Shown one piece after another: positions 36,800-46,944 of a stretch of 64,000 nucleotides of DNA. Location: contig CM065170.1 of assembly GCA_033026295.1 (NCBI GenBank), positions 19,850,040-19,914,039 of the forward strand, written 5' to 3'. The notes under the pieces were generated by a model. It searched no databases. It saw nothing but the letters and a program-made list of their open reading frames with translations, and was not told where the DNA came from. Each line of letters starts with the position of its first letter. The stretch's first letter is position 1. Made by a program: the position numbers and the translations under genes. This DNA is from Channa striata (taxonomy: Eukaryota; Chordata; Actinopteri; Anabantiformes; Channidae).

Positions 36800-36905
36800 T
36801 CAGTTCTGGGTTAGGGTTAGGGTTCGGGTTCTAGACAGGTCTCTAGTCTACCTCAGAGTCAAAGACACATACAGACAGACAACCAGTTACACTGGTTGGG
36901 TATCC
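36800..36905 (+). repeat. Family U repeat piece with short TTAGGG run
   Basis: Two exact TTAGGG units (36811-36822) and a degenerate TTCGGG follow 'cagttctggg'. Then comes 'ggtctctagtctacctcaga', 'acacatacagacagacaacc', which matches part of the repeat at 39895-40235. The telomere-like run is too short to suggest a former chromosome end. Confidence 0.5.
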
Positions 36906-38371
36906 CTGATTTAAAAGAAAATATCCCGGGTGAATTTGGCCAAACTCATCCCCAGCAGACCACTATCTTCCCTGGAATTGTCCAATTTTGCACAGCTAAC
37001 GAAATAAGGTAAAAACAGTTCTTTATTGAAATGCCACACATGATACACTTTTATCATAATGTAACTGCTATCGTTTGTTCAGACTCTATTTCGTATCCTG
37101 ATACTCTGTCCCCCAGTTCTACAGACTTGGAGACGCACTTTGTAAAGTTTGAGAAGTACAGACGAAAACACCCACTTGTGACATCTCTAGGTCCCTGGTA
37201 AGACTTCCGTACTTCCTTCTTGTTTCTCATCAATTCTCTGTGGTCTACTCTTAAAATAAATTTTAACTGCACCTTGTGGACACATAAAATTTGTTTTAAA
37301 GACAATAAATAAATAAATAACCACAGGATATGATCTTTTTTTCATAAAGCCTGTAGCTAAAGTCTGTTCAATAAGCATTAGTCGGTAAGGAGCATCACTT
37401 ACACACATTCAATGCGTGACATGTTGCCGAGCTTCTTAAAACGCCGGCGTTAAACAAAGAGGTGAGTCTGATGAAGGAAAATAAACCTCAGGGGTCAGTG
37501 TCTCACCAAAGAGACAGCCATTCTGTCTGCTCTGCTGCTGTGTAAACTCCAGCGGATGCAGGAGGAGATGGATCTGCACGGCTGAAGTCTCTGTGGAAGC
37601 CCTCATTGCCATGGAGCTCAGGCACCATGAGACCCCTGATCGGAATCCAATCACGGCAACTGTCTGTGTGTGCTCGCTGAGAACACCAGCCACCCAGGAG
37701 ACCAGCTAAAGCTGGCCTCTCTGTCGACACAAATCTAATGCAGATCCATCTCAGCCTTCTGCTGCCAGCCTCCTACAGCTCTGTGACATACTAGCGCTTA
37801 ACAGCAGCAGTTTTTGATTTGGCCTAAATTCATGCCTTGTGAGTGGAGGAAGGATTTTACTCTCATTACTGGGAACTTACTGGTATGAATGAGAGCCCCC
37901 TACCAAAAAAAAAGCCACTGTTCCTATGTAGTAGAAAATGTAGAAAGACTGATACCACATACAAATCTGGCCACACCTCACCAATTTCTATATTATATCT
38001 TTTATAAAATCGCCAAGTCTCCAGAAAGTGCCAGTGCAGCAGAAAAGTTGCCTAGCCAGGTCTGCTAACTTGCTGATGACTGGAGCTTCATGTTTACAGT
38101 GCAAACACGGCCATCACCAGTCTCATCTCATACCGTGTCATCTAATTAGCACACATCCAAAAAAGCTCGCACTGGTCGGAGGATCTCACTTCAACATACA
38201 TTTTGATGCACCAGGTGGAAATCTGCCCTTGCAGCAATTACTGTGTTGATGCCAAGATGCATCTGAATATGTTTAAACGTGACTACATGACATTCATAAA
38301 TGTACTAGATAAGAAAAAAGGAGGGCTGTGTAAGAAATGTCAGTTGAAGGATTTTGCTAGAAAGTTTATGT
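36906..38371. other. Unique DNA, no gene seen
   Basis: No domain-bearing frame was seen. The part 37430-37800 is GC-balanced and not repetitive. A short (AAAT)n-like run lies at 37302-37318. Confidence 0.5.
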
Positions 38372-38505
38372 AATGGTTTTGTTTTATGGACCCATTGAAT
38401 ACAGGACACAGGAGGAAGGTTTCTGGAAGTTTATTGATAATGTAAATGACCCTAGCACTCAATGACAATTGGGAATGGTAATGATGAACTGCAGAGGATT
38501 GGCGT
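38372..38505. repeat. Dispersed repeat family R, partial copy
   Basis: Shares 'ttttgttttatggaccca', 'ggacacaggaggaaggtt', 'gaagtttattgataat' and 'gggaatggtaatg' with 11755-11880 in the same orientation. The downstream part of the family is absent. Confidence 0.65.
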
Positions 38506-38945
38506 AGAGGATTATGGGAACCAGATTTCCCCTGAAAAAAAAAAAGATTCTTACTGATATTTAAACAAAAAATGCCTAGTCTACATCTAAGTAAGTAGCC
38601 TTTGACTGAAGATTTTTACTTGGTATTTGGCCCGTTTCCCTCTGTGCTTTTTCTTCCCTTCTGCAGCAACATGAACAACAGCAAATAGTTAAAAGTCTGG
38701 TAGGAGCAGTTTCTGTCACTATGCAGTTCAACTGTCAGCCAGGCTTCCAAAGTAAGTGTGAAATTACTCATTTGCTGCATGTACACATGAATTTGGAGTA
38801 ACCAGGTTTCTTAATTGCATCTAAACACTGTTCACCAGTTACATGAGAAAGCGAATTCATCCGAGTACTCCTTAAATCCTCTCTACTTATATTGGCTTAA
38901 TTGTCAGTTAATTGTTTTGTTGTGTTGTAAATTTGTTAAGAAACC

Positions 38946-39464
38946 TATGGAACCAGCTCCCAGTCCAGATTTGGGAAGCAGACACCCTCTCTAATTTTAA
39001 GACCAGGCTCAAAACCTTCCTCTTTGATAAAGCTTATAGTTAGTTATAGCCCTGCTGCTATAGGCTTATACTGCTGGGGGACCAACCCCTGATCCACTGA
39101 GACACTCTCCCTGTCTGTCTTCCTCTCTCTGTCCCTGTCCCCAGGAGTCCCCAGCTTCGGAGCTGTGTGTCTTTCAGTGCGCAGCTACTGGTCCTACAAA
39201 CTTGCCCAACATTTTACACTCACCTCAACCGGTAAAGGCAGATGTCCGCCCACCCTGAGCCTGGTTCTGCTGGAGGTTTCTTCCGTTAAAGGGAGTTTTT
39301 CCTCTCCTCTTTTGCCTATAGCTGCTCAAGGCGGATTTGTTGGGTTTTCTTTAAATGTCTATATAGTCTTGACCTTGTCTTATTATGTAAAGTGCCTTGA
39401 GATGACTTTGTTGTAAATTAGCGCTATATAAATAAAGTTGAATTGAATTTGAATTGAATTGAAA
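38946..39464 (+). mobile_element. L2-type LINE 3' end
   Basis: The block begins in the last coding part of an L2-type ORF ('ggaaccagctcccagtccag', 'aagcagacaccctctcta', 'cctctttgataaagcttata'). It continues through the 3' UTR ('agcgcagctactggtcctac'-like and 'cgttaaagggagtttttcct' phrases, then 'agtgccttgagatgactttg') and ends in 'gctatataaataaagttg' plus a (GAATT)n tail at 39440-39464. Nothing of the RT remains; the copy is 5'-truncated, as expected for target-primed reverse transcription that stopped early. Confidence 0.8.
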
Positions 39465-39894
39465 ACTATAGTGCAGCATATTTTATTATTTTTTAAAGAA
39501 AATGAAATACATGTTGAACAAAATGTGTAAACAGCCTTCAGCCTGTGAAAGGTAGTTGCCCTTGGCATCACCTGAATGACAACTGTGTCCCTGTTGCTAG
39601 GAGCAGCACTGTCTCTGTCATAGTGTACTGCTGAATGCACTTCCTTCTACCATCACGGCAAATTAACATTGTCCTCTTTGTCCACCAAGTCTTTATAATG
39701 TTAATAGGTGGTTTAAGCTATATCGGTTTTATATTAAAGGATAACCTTAGCCATTTTCTAAATTAAGTGTATTTCCATCAATCAATCAATATAGATGCTA
39801 AAAACTACAAAGTAGTTTCTCTACTTGTGTTCAGTGTCTGTCAGTCTGTAAACTGGATTATCCTACTTGCTTGTGCCATAGACCGCCATTGTTG

Positions 39895-40235
39895 GCCATC
39901 CGTTCTTTAACCTAACTGCTTTTCCTGTTCAGGGTTGCAAGGGGCTGGAGACTATTCCAGCCGTCACAGGCAGAGATGGGTCCACCCTGGATAGGTCTCC
40001 AGTCCATCTCAGGGCCAACTCAGAGAGACTCACATACGCAGACAGACAACCACACAATATACATAAAACCTACAGGCAATTTAGAGTCACCCATTAAGCT
40101 AACATGCATGTCTTTGGACTGTGGGACAAAACCAAAGTACTGAGAGGAAATCCAAGCAAGCACAGGGAGAACATGTAAACTCCACACGGAAAGGCCACAG
40201 CCCGCCAAGATTCAGACCGGGGACATTCTAAACTC
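39895..40235 (+). repeat. Dispersed repeat family U (ATGCATGTCTTTGGACTGTGG)
   Basis: The ordered phrases 'caaggggctggagactattc', 'ataggtctccagtccatctc', 'caatttagagtcacccatta', 'catgcatgtctttggactgt' and 'gaacatgtaaactccacacg' are a widely dispersed teleost repeat. Smaller pieces lie at 36800-36905 and, inverted, at 60655-60815. It has no coding frame. Confidence 0.7.
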
Positions 40236-40239
40236 CGTG

Positions 40240-42088
40240 ATGACGGGAAGCTGCTTCAAAGGCTCGCCCAGAAACCTTCCATTGGTTTTCCCTTTCACTT
40301 TTCCACCCAGTTGTATGTTCTTTATGTAACAAACAAAGCACAACAATGCGAATGACAACATCTGAGGTCACCTATTGACTCCGGTGCAGTGATATAGGAT
40401 TTTCTTACCACGACAATTGCCTACATCATCATGGTATTTAGAGGTGAACATCCTGCTTTAGCTTATTAAAACTTCTATTACCGGCCTCACTGTGGGCTAC
40501 AGAGAGCTGTGTAGCCATCTGTGGCCTGCCTGGTCTGCTCTCTGCTGCTAATCTGGACTAAAGCAGTAGCTACAGAGAGGGAGGATTTATAAACTGGGAA
40601 AAAAAGAGAGAAAAAAGGAGGGGGGTGAGGGAGAAGAGGGCTGCTAATATCTAACGCCGTAGTGCAGAGTCTGCGTTTCGAGGCCTACTGACATTATCAA
40701 ATGGATTGACATTTCAAATATTTGCAGTGCTCAGCGGCCCCGAATGTGGTATAAGTGAAGCACGGGCCTCCCACAGTAAGCCATGCGTGCCTATTTCATC
40801 AGAGGTATAGAAATGAGATCCAACAGCCTCTACTTCCCAACCCTTTAGAGTGCGGACAATGCAATCTGAAGAGCAGGTACTTCCCTGTAAACAGGCCATT
40901 GCCCTGCACAAACTGCAGTCGCTTAAGTGCAAGAGGCGCATTTCTCAGCACAAGCGCTGAATGATTAATTTAGGTCAGATTGCTAAAGCAGCATGTACGC
41001 CGTCTTCTTTTAGCTGCCGCAGATATTCCTCATGTGCGCTCATACGTCTGCGTCCTATTTGAGGCGACAGCGTAGCACCATTTGGAAATAGGCTGCAGCG
41101 ACGACAGCAAAGCCTGTGGAGTGTGTCTCATCTGAAAAGCTGTCACAACCGCCGTATTGCTGTTAAACTAATCTTGCCAAAACAGATTAAACACCATGAG
41201 TGAATATGTCCCAGTTCCCCCGCATGAAAAGAACTCTCAGCATGGTAAAGATATTAGAAATCCAGATAAAAGCAAGACAACTGACTTGACTCACTGGTGT
41301 AGCACTCAAACGCTGTGCTGCTGATTGAGGCGCCTTCAATAAAACGGTTTTTGTTCTAAAGTTAGTTCAAGTCTGCATCTGTTGTCAGATAAAATGGGAA
41401 TTAAATAGCGCTCGTGGCTGCGGCTGCTGTCACTCTGATGAATTTTACATGCTGTTTCCATTCTGTGACTTCACTTTTTAATTTGTGTCTGAGACTCCAG
41501 CGAGAGAATAATTAACCGACCATGTAATAGTGTAGAAATATTCGTCTACACGTTATCTTCACTCGTATTTTTATTTCTCTATTGCAGGAGGAAGTGTGCT
41601 GCTGCTTGACCCATCGGTTAGGTATCGCTGTGACAAAAACAGCAGTCAGACACCTGAGAAAACACGAAGGAAAATTTCTTCCCATTTTGCTGTGCCGAGT
41701 ACCGGTTCATACTAACCTTCATCAGCGGAGTGGATGGTCACTTGGGCAAAGCGGTATTACTGGTAATTGTTGAGCATTTCTGTGTTTTTAGATCCACAAC
41801 CAGAATTACATTAAATGTGAAACAAGAGGACACATCAGACAGGTTGTCATGACAGGTTAAATTAGAAGAACCTATTTTTTTCCCCATCTTGATTTTAAGG
41901 CCCAAGAAAAAAGCTCAGCAAAATATATTTATATTCAATTATCTTGTATCTGGATTCACAGTCAGCCATCAGCATCTCAATCTGTTTCGATAAGAAATGC
42001 AACAAAACCACAGATGGTTTGCTAACTGTGTTGTGTGTGTGAGCATGTACGTGACTAAAATGACTAATCTGTGGCTTTGGTTTTGACC
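40240..42088. other. Unique DNA with conserved-looking blocks, no proven gene
   Basis: The interval 40640-41130 is GC-balanced, non-repetitive and dense in distinct motifs, like conserved noncoding DNA. At 41588-41762 a frame follows a strong splice-acceptor-like sequence (see findings). No complete gene is visible. Confidence 0.4.
41588..41762 (+). other. Exon-like open frame
   Basis: The sequence 'tatttttatttctctattgc' plus AG ends at 41587 and looks like a vertebrate splice acceptor. One frame then stays open for 58 codons, beginning EEVCCCLTHRLGIAVTKTAV. A GT in 'attactggtaattg' (41763-41764) could be a weak donor. The other two frames are closed early. No domain is recognised, so chance or an exon of a noncoding RNA is equally possible. 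Confidence 0.18.
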
Positions 42089-42214
42089 ATGGCTCTGGAT
42101 ACCAATGTGCCCACTGGCATCGAGCGGCTGTCGCTGCAGCTCACCGACTGTCTTAAATCACAGTTACAAACCGAACAAGCTTTTCTAACAGATGTCACAT
42201 TAGTACTTAAAGAT
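42089..42214 (+). other. Short ATG-led open frame ending at an RTE insertion
   Basis: An ATG in a near-ideal initiation context (GACCATGG) opens 42 codons (MALDTNVPTGIERLSLQLTD...) with high Leu/Thr/Gln content and GC-rich codons at the start. The frame runs straight into the target-site duplication of the RTE copy. Without the insertion the frame would stay open for about 33 codons beyond it. I recognise no family, and no clear splice acceptor precedes it. Confidence 0.2.
42201..42214. repeat. Target-site duplication, left copy
   Basis: TAGTACTTAAAGAT here matches TAGTATTTAAAGAT at 45337-45350 in 13 of 14 positions. The pair exactly brackets the RTE element. Confidence 0.85.
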
Positions 42215-42238
42215 CTACTAATCTTTCGGCTTTTCCCA

Positions 42239-42709
42239 TCAGGGGTCGCCACAGCGAATCATCCTTTTCCACTTCACTCTATCCTGGGCATCTTCCACTC
42301 TGACACCAGCTAACCTCATGTCCTCTGTTAGGACATCCATATATCTCCTCCTTGGTCGTCCTCTCGCCCTCTTGCCTGGCAGCTCCATCTCCAACATCCT
42401 TCTACCAATATAATCACTATCCCTCATCTGCACATGTCCAAACCATCTCAATCTGGCCTCTCTGACTTTGTTGCTAACACAGGCAACGTGTGCTGTCCCT
42501 CTGATGAGCTCGTTCCTTATTCTGTCCAACCTTGTCGCTCCTAAGGAGAACCTCAACATCTTCATCTCTGCTGCTTCCAGCTCTGCCTCTTGTCTCTTTC
42601 TCACTGCTACTGTCTCTAACCCATAGAGCAGAGCTGGTCTCACCACTGTCCTGTACACCTTTCCTTTGAGTCTTGCTGACACTCTTCTGTCACACAACAC
42701 TCCTGACAC
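42239..42709 (-). pseudogene. RTE C-terminal thumb and tail
   Basis: Continues in the palm frame after the stop. It contains SARLKGKVYRTVVRPALLYG, RKRQEAELEAAEMKMLRF, the WFGHVQMR motif, the basic GKRARGRPRRR segment and the final KWKRMIRCGDP before the natural stop. This is the usual RTE C-terminus. Copy 1 has lost about 170 bp of this part. Confidence 0.9.
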
Positions 42710-42715
42710 TTTCCC

Positions 42716-43320
42716 TCACCCATTCCAACCTGCCTGCACTCGCCTCTTCACCTCTTTTCCACACTCCCCATCACACTGAACTGTTGACCCCAAGTACTTA
42801 AACTCCTGCACCTTCTTCACCTCAGCCCCCTGTAACCTCACACTTCTACCTGGATCCCTCTCGTTTACACACATGTATTCTGTCTTACTACTACTGACTT
42901 TCATGCCTCTTCTTTCCAGAGCAAACCTCCACCTCTCCAGCTGTTCCTCCACCTGCTCTCTACTCTCACTGCAAATCACAATGTCATCTGCAAACATCAT
43001 TGTCCAGGGAGATTCCTGTCTGACCTCATCTGTCAACCTGTCCATCAGCATAGCAAACAAGAAGGGAGTCAAAGCCGATCCTGGTGCAGTCCCACCTCCA
43101 CTTTGAACTCCTCTGTCTGACCTACGGCACATCTCACCACCGTCATGCTTCTCTCATACATGTCCTGAACTACTCTGACGTACTTCTCTGCCACTCCCGA
43201 CAACCTCAAACAGTACCACAGCTCCTCCCTCGGCACCCTGTCATACGCCTTCTCTAAATCCACAAAGACACAATGCAGCTCCTTCTGACCATCTCTGTAC
43301 TTTTCCATCAACAATCTCAA
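42716..43320 (-). pseudogene. RTE reverse transcriptase palm (two frames)
   Basis: The first frame (43320-43069) carries motif A, FVDLEKAYDRVP, and reads to GLHQ in motif B before a one-base deletion near 43078 ends it. The second (43132-42716) resumes with TPFLFAMLMDRL and carries the catalytic FADDIVICSES, then the EFKYLGSTVQCDGE segment. It stops at a TGA near 42714 that replaces a conserved Trp codon (copy 1 keeps TGG). All catalytic aspartates are present, so only these small lesions inactivate the copy. Confidence 0.93.
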
Positions 43321-45227
43321 AGTGAAAATGGCATCAGTGGTGCTCTTACGGGCATGAAACCATACTGCTGCTCACAAATCTCCACCTCCTTCCTAAGCCT
43401 GGCCTCCACTACTCTTTCCCACAGCTTCATTGTGTGGCTCATCAGCTTTATCCCTCTATAGTTGCTACAGTTCTGCGTGTCACCCTTGTTCTTAAAGATC
43501 AGCACCAGAAAGCTTCTCCTCCATTCCTCAGGCATCTTCTCACTCTCTAAAATCCTGTTAAACAGACCTGTCAGAAACTTCACTGCTGTCTCTCCTAGAC
43601 ACTTCCACATCTCCACAGGTATGTCATCAGGGCCAACAGCCTTTCTGCTCTTCATCCTTTTCAGAGCCTTCCTCACCTCATCCTTTCTAATCTCTCCTAT
43701 TTCCTGCTCCACAACATCCACATCTTCCTCCCTTCTTTCCCTGTCATTTTCCACATTCATCAGCTCCTCAAAATACTCCTTCCATCGTCTCTGCACACTG
43801 TCCTGGCTTGTTAGCACCTTTCCATCTCTGTCTTTAATCACCCTTATCTGTTGCACATCTTTCCCATCTCTATCTCTCTGTCTGGCTATCCTGTACAAGT
43901 CCTTCTGTCCTTCCTTCGTGTCTAACCTGTCATACAGCTCATCGTAAGCTTTCTGTTTGGCCTTTGCCACCTCCCTCTTCACTCTGCGCTGCACTTCCTT
44001 GTACTCCTGTCTACTTTCCTCAGTCCTTTCTACATCCCACTTCCTTTTAGCTAACCTCTTCCTCTGGATGCAGTCCTGTACTTCCTCATTCCACCACCAA
44101 GTGTCTTTATCATCTTTCCTCTTTCCAGATGACACACCAAGCACCTTCCTACCTGTTTCCCTGATTACATCTGCTGTAGTTTCCCAATCATCTGGAAGCT
44201 CTTCCTGACCACACAAAGCCTGTCTCAACTTCTGCCTGAATTCCTCACAAGTTTCTTCATTCTTTAGCTTCCACCACTTGGTCTTCTTTTCTGACTTTCC
44301 TCTCTTCTTCTTCCTGACCACCAGAGTCATCTTACACACCACCATGCGGTGCTGTCTGGCTACACTCTCTCCTACCACCACTTTACAGTCACTAACCTCT
44401 CTCAAATGACCTTGTCTATATAGGATGTAGTCCACCTGTGTACTCCTACCTCCACTCTTGTATGTCACTCTATGTTCCTCTCTCTTCTGGAAGTAAGTGT
44501 TAACTACAGCCATTTCCATCCTCTTAGCAAAGTCCACTACCATCTGTCCTTCTGGATTCCTGTCCTGTACACCAAACCTGCCCATCACCTCCTCATCACC
44601 TCTGTTCCCCTCACCAACATGCCCATTGAAGTCTGCTCCAACAACTACTCTCTCTCCTCTAGGGATACTCTCTACAACCTCATCAAACTCACTCCAGAAT
44701 CTCTCCTTCTCTTCTAACTCACAGCCAACTTGTGAAGCATACCCACTGACTATGTTCACCATCACCCCTTCGATTTCTAGCTTTAGGCTCATCACCCTGT
44801 CTGAGACTCTTTTCACTTCTAGAACATTGTTCACAAACTCCCCCTTCAGGATCACTCCTACTCCGTTTCTCTTCCTATCCACACCATGGTATAACAGTTT
44901 GTATCCTCCTCCAATACTACGTGCTTTGCTGCCTTTCCACCTCGTCTCCTGCACACACAGTACATCTACCTTCCTTCTCTCCATCATGTCTGCCAGCTCT
45001 CTACCTTTCCCTGTCATTGTGCCAAAGTTAAGAGTCCCTACTCTCAAATCTAAGCTCCTGCCTTTCCCCTTCTCTCTCTGACCACGAACCCTTCTGCCTC
45101 CTCTCCTTCTTCGACCAACAGTAGTCCAATTTCCACCGGCACCCTGTAGGTTAACAGCACCGGTGGCGGTCGTTGTTAACCCGGGCCTCGACCGGTCCGG
45201 TATGAAAGTGGTATGGATGACTCGCAT
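43317..45227 (-). pseudogene. RTE endonuclease plus RT fingers (636-codon frame)
   Basis: The APE-type endonuclease fills residues 60-300. It has the LNFGTM start (near 67), catalytic E94 in VQETRW, D199 and N201 in GADFNGH, D267 in TQVDYIL, and H293 in RQHRMV. A basic coiled-coil-like linker occupies about 385-490. The RT begins with GPDDIPVE (532-539) and NYRGIKLM (589-596). The frame is normal to residue 626 (QQYGFMP) and then runs through a one-base deletion into ten wrong residues and a stop. The family protein nicks target DNA and primes cDNA synthesis there. An N-terminal Arg/Gly-rich stretch precedes the endonuclease. Confidence 0.95.
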
Positions 45228-45336
45228 GGTTGTACTTATTTTATGCCGGATGCCCTTCCTGACGCAACCCTCTCTATTTATCCGGGCTTGGGACCGGCAC
45301 AGAAGTTACTGGCTTGCAACCCCTGTGGCTAGATTT

Positions 45337-45350
45337 TAGTATTTAAAGAT
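45337..45350. repeat. Target-site duplication, right copy
   Basis: TAGTATTTAAAGAT adjoins the 5' end of the RTE element and matches 42201-42214 except at one position. Confidence 0.85.
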
Positions 45351-45933
45351 GAATATCACAAAACCAAACAAAAGAATACAAATTATTTTATTTTATTGCA
45401 TGGGTTAATAACCTATGAACACACACAAAAAATCCCATTGACTCTATTTTAGACTCAGTTTTGTGACATTTTAGCCAGGAAAAGCATCACAGAAGAAGAA
45501 TGGAAAAGTTTGGTCATGTCAGAGGGTCACAGGCTTGATGCAGTTATTGGAAGCAAAGGATTTGCAAATAAATATTCATATATATTTTTGCTCACATGAG
45601 AAATGGGTGGGCTCAAACTAAAAGGTGCTGTTTAAGTTGTGTATCAGATCCAGGTGTAAATACCTGGAAATGAAAGCTGCAGTGTTGATCTCTTGTCTCA
45701 TGTTCATCTTTTGACGTCAGACCCAAATGTTTTCACTCTACAACAAAAGTAAAGGAACTGGCCTCACTGTCCCAATACTTTTAGAGGGGAAAGTTTAGCT
45801 ACTGGGGGCAGTGTCCCTCCTGCCTTCCCACAAACTCCATGTATAAGTAAAAGTTTCAAGGTTTTGGTAACAGAAATTTTGAAAACAGTAGGAAAGCCGA
45901 GAATGTTTGAGACCAGAACTAAATGATAACTTG
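45351..45933. other. AT-rich unique DNA, no gene seen
   Basis: No coding frame is supported. The first 100 bases continue the open frame interrupted by the RTE insertion and then close at a TAG near 45450. Confidence 0.5.
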
Positions 45934-46942
45934 TACCGTATTTTTCGGACCATAAGCCGCTACTTTTTTCCGACGTTTTGAACCATGCGGCTTTAAGACA
46001 GATGCGGCTTTTCTATGAATTTTTCTGCAGCCCTCAGATGGGCGCTGTAGATGGAAGTCAGTGCAAACAAAAAAGCGCCAGTTTTTATTCTTAGCGCATG
46101 CAACCCAAGACGCACAACAGCAAAATACGGTAATATTTTTACACCCTCACCCCCTCATAATGGAAAACACGCGAAGAAATTCTTATGATGCAGCTTTTAA
46201 TTTGAAGCCATCGATCTGGCTATCCGTGAAGGAAATCGAGTGTGACAGTGGTTTCAATGCTCAGGAGGAAGATGAATAGCGATTTGTGGTTTCAGTGCAC
46301 GGGAGAATGAAGCGACTTTAATAGTTGCGCAGTTGCGCTTTAACAGTGCGCAGGAAGAAAAAGTGACAGTGGTTTGGTGTTCAGTGGTTTCAGTTGGCAA
46401 GAGGAAGAAAAATAAAGCAACTTGGTTTTAGTGCACAGGAGGAAGATGAATAAAACCATTACTTTTCTGTTTTGTGTGATCAGCACTTTTACTGCCGTGT
46501 TACAGGCACCATTCAGGTTCAGGTGTATGAATACACACTTATGGTACAAAATCTTTTGTTGAGCGCAGCAACTCCTGCGTAATTCGTGAAGAATAAGAGA
46601 CGTCTTCTCCTTTGGCTATGGAACAAGCCGTTTATTTATAACCAGGACGTTTTTGTCGGCTCTGTACATTCGACATGTGTTATACCAGCCACACATACAT
46701 GTAAACGCACTCTTTACCGTAATGCCGGTAAAACAGCGCACACAACATCATCAACAATGCCTACTGCATACAACAATGAGTAGGAGATCTTAACATCTTT
46801 CTATGTAAATATTATTTCTCAGCCTGGATATTGGCGGCTTATAGTCCGATGCGGTTTATATGTGACAAAATATATATTTCTTTTAAATTTTACCGGTTGC
46901 GGCTTAAACTTAGGTGCGCTCTATAGTCCAGAATTTACGGTA
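45934..46942 (+). mobile_element. Nonautonomous pogo-like DNA transposon
   Basis: The ends form terminal inverted repeats: TACCGTATTTTTCGGACCAT at 45934 against the reverse complement of the right end, TACCGTAAATTCTGGACTAT. About 20 of 27 positions match over the longer alignment. The outermost TA on both sides could be the TA target duplication of Tc1/mariner/pogo elements. Inside, a decayed transposase N-terminus lies at 46160-46243. The rest is noncoding, with recurring 'gcgcaggaagaaaaa' or 'cacaggaggaagatgaata' units (46262-46455). At about 1 kb it is far shorter than an autonomous pogo element. Confidence 0.7.
46160..46243 (+). pseudogene. pogo-type transposase N-terminus (decayed)
   Basis: The ATG-led frame begins MENTRRNSYDAAFNLK, which resembles the start of the helix-turn-helix DNA-binding domain of pogo-type transposases (K-R/S-SYDAAFKLK...). 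A one-base loss near 46207 then moves the frame. The alternative frame continues AIDLAIREGNRV, the next conserved helix (A-I-E/D-x-A-x-x-x-GNRxAAR), before a TGA at 46241. Only about 27 residues survive; no DDE catalytic domain is present. Confidence 0.6.
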
Positions 46943-46944
46943 AA

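Larger units (their letters stand above)
42215..45336 (-). mobile_element. RTE-type LINE, near full length (copy 2)
   Basis: The 3.1-kb minus-strand element starts (at 45336) with a leader of about 109 bp of CCACAGGGGTTGCAAGCCAG type, followed by the ORF start at 45227. It ends after the ORF stop (42239-42241) with a short AAAGATTAGTAG tail. A 14-bp target-site duplication flanks it. One long protein of about 995 residues would be expected. Three lesions break it: a one-base deletion near 43350, a second near 43078, and an in-frame stop near 42714 where a Trp codon should be. Copy 1 at 8634 is the nearest relative in the window. Confidence 0.95.

Noticed and set aside
36811..36829. Interstitial telomere (chromosome fusion scar)
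   Set aside because: Only two exact TTAGGG units and one degenerate unit are present, at the edge of a dispersed repeat.
43462..45081. Several plus-strand frames of 81-194 codons
   Set aside because: All are antisense shadows of the RTE copy 2 protein, with the same Ser/Leu/Phe-rich pattern as in copy 1.
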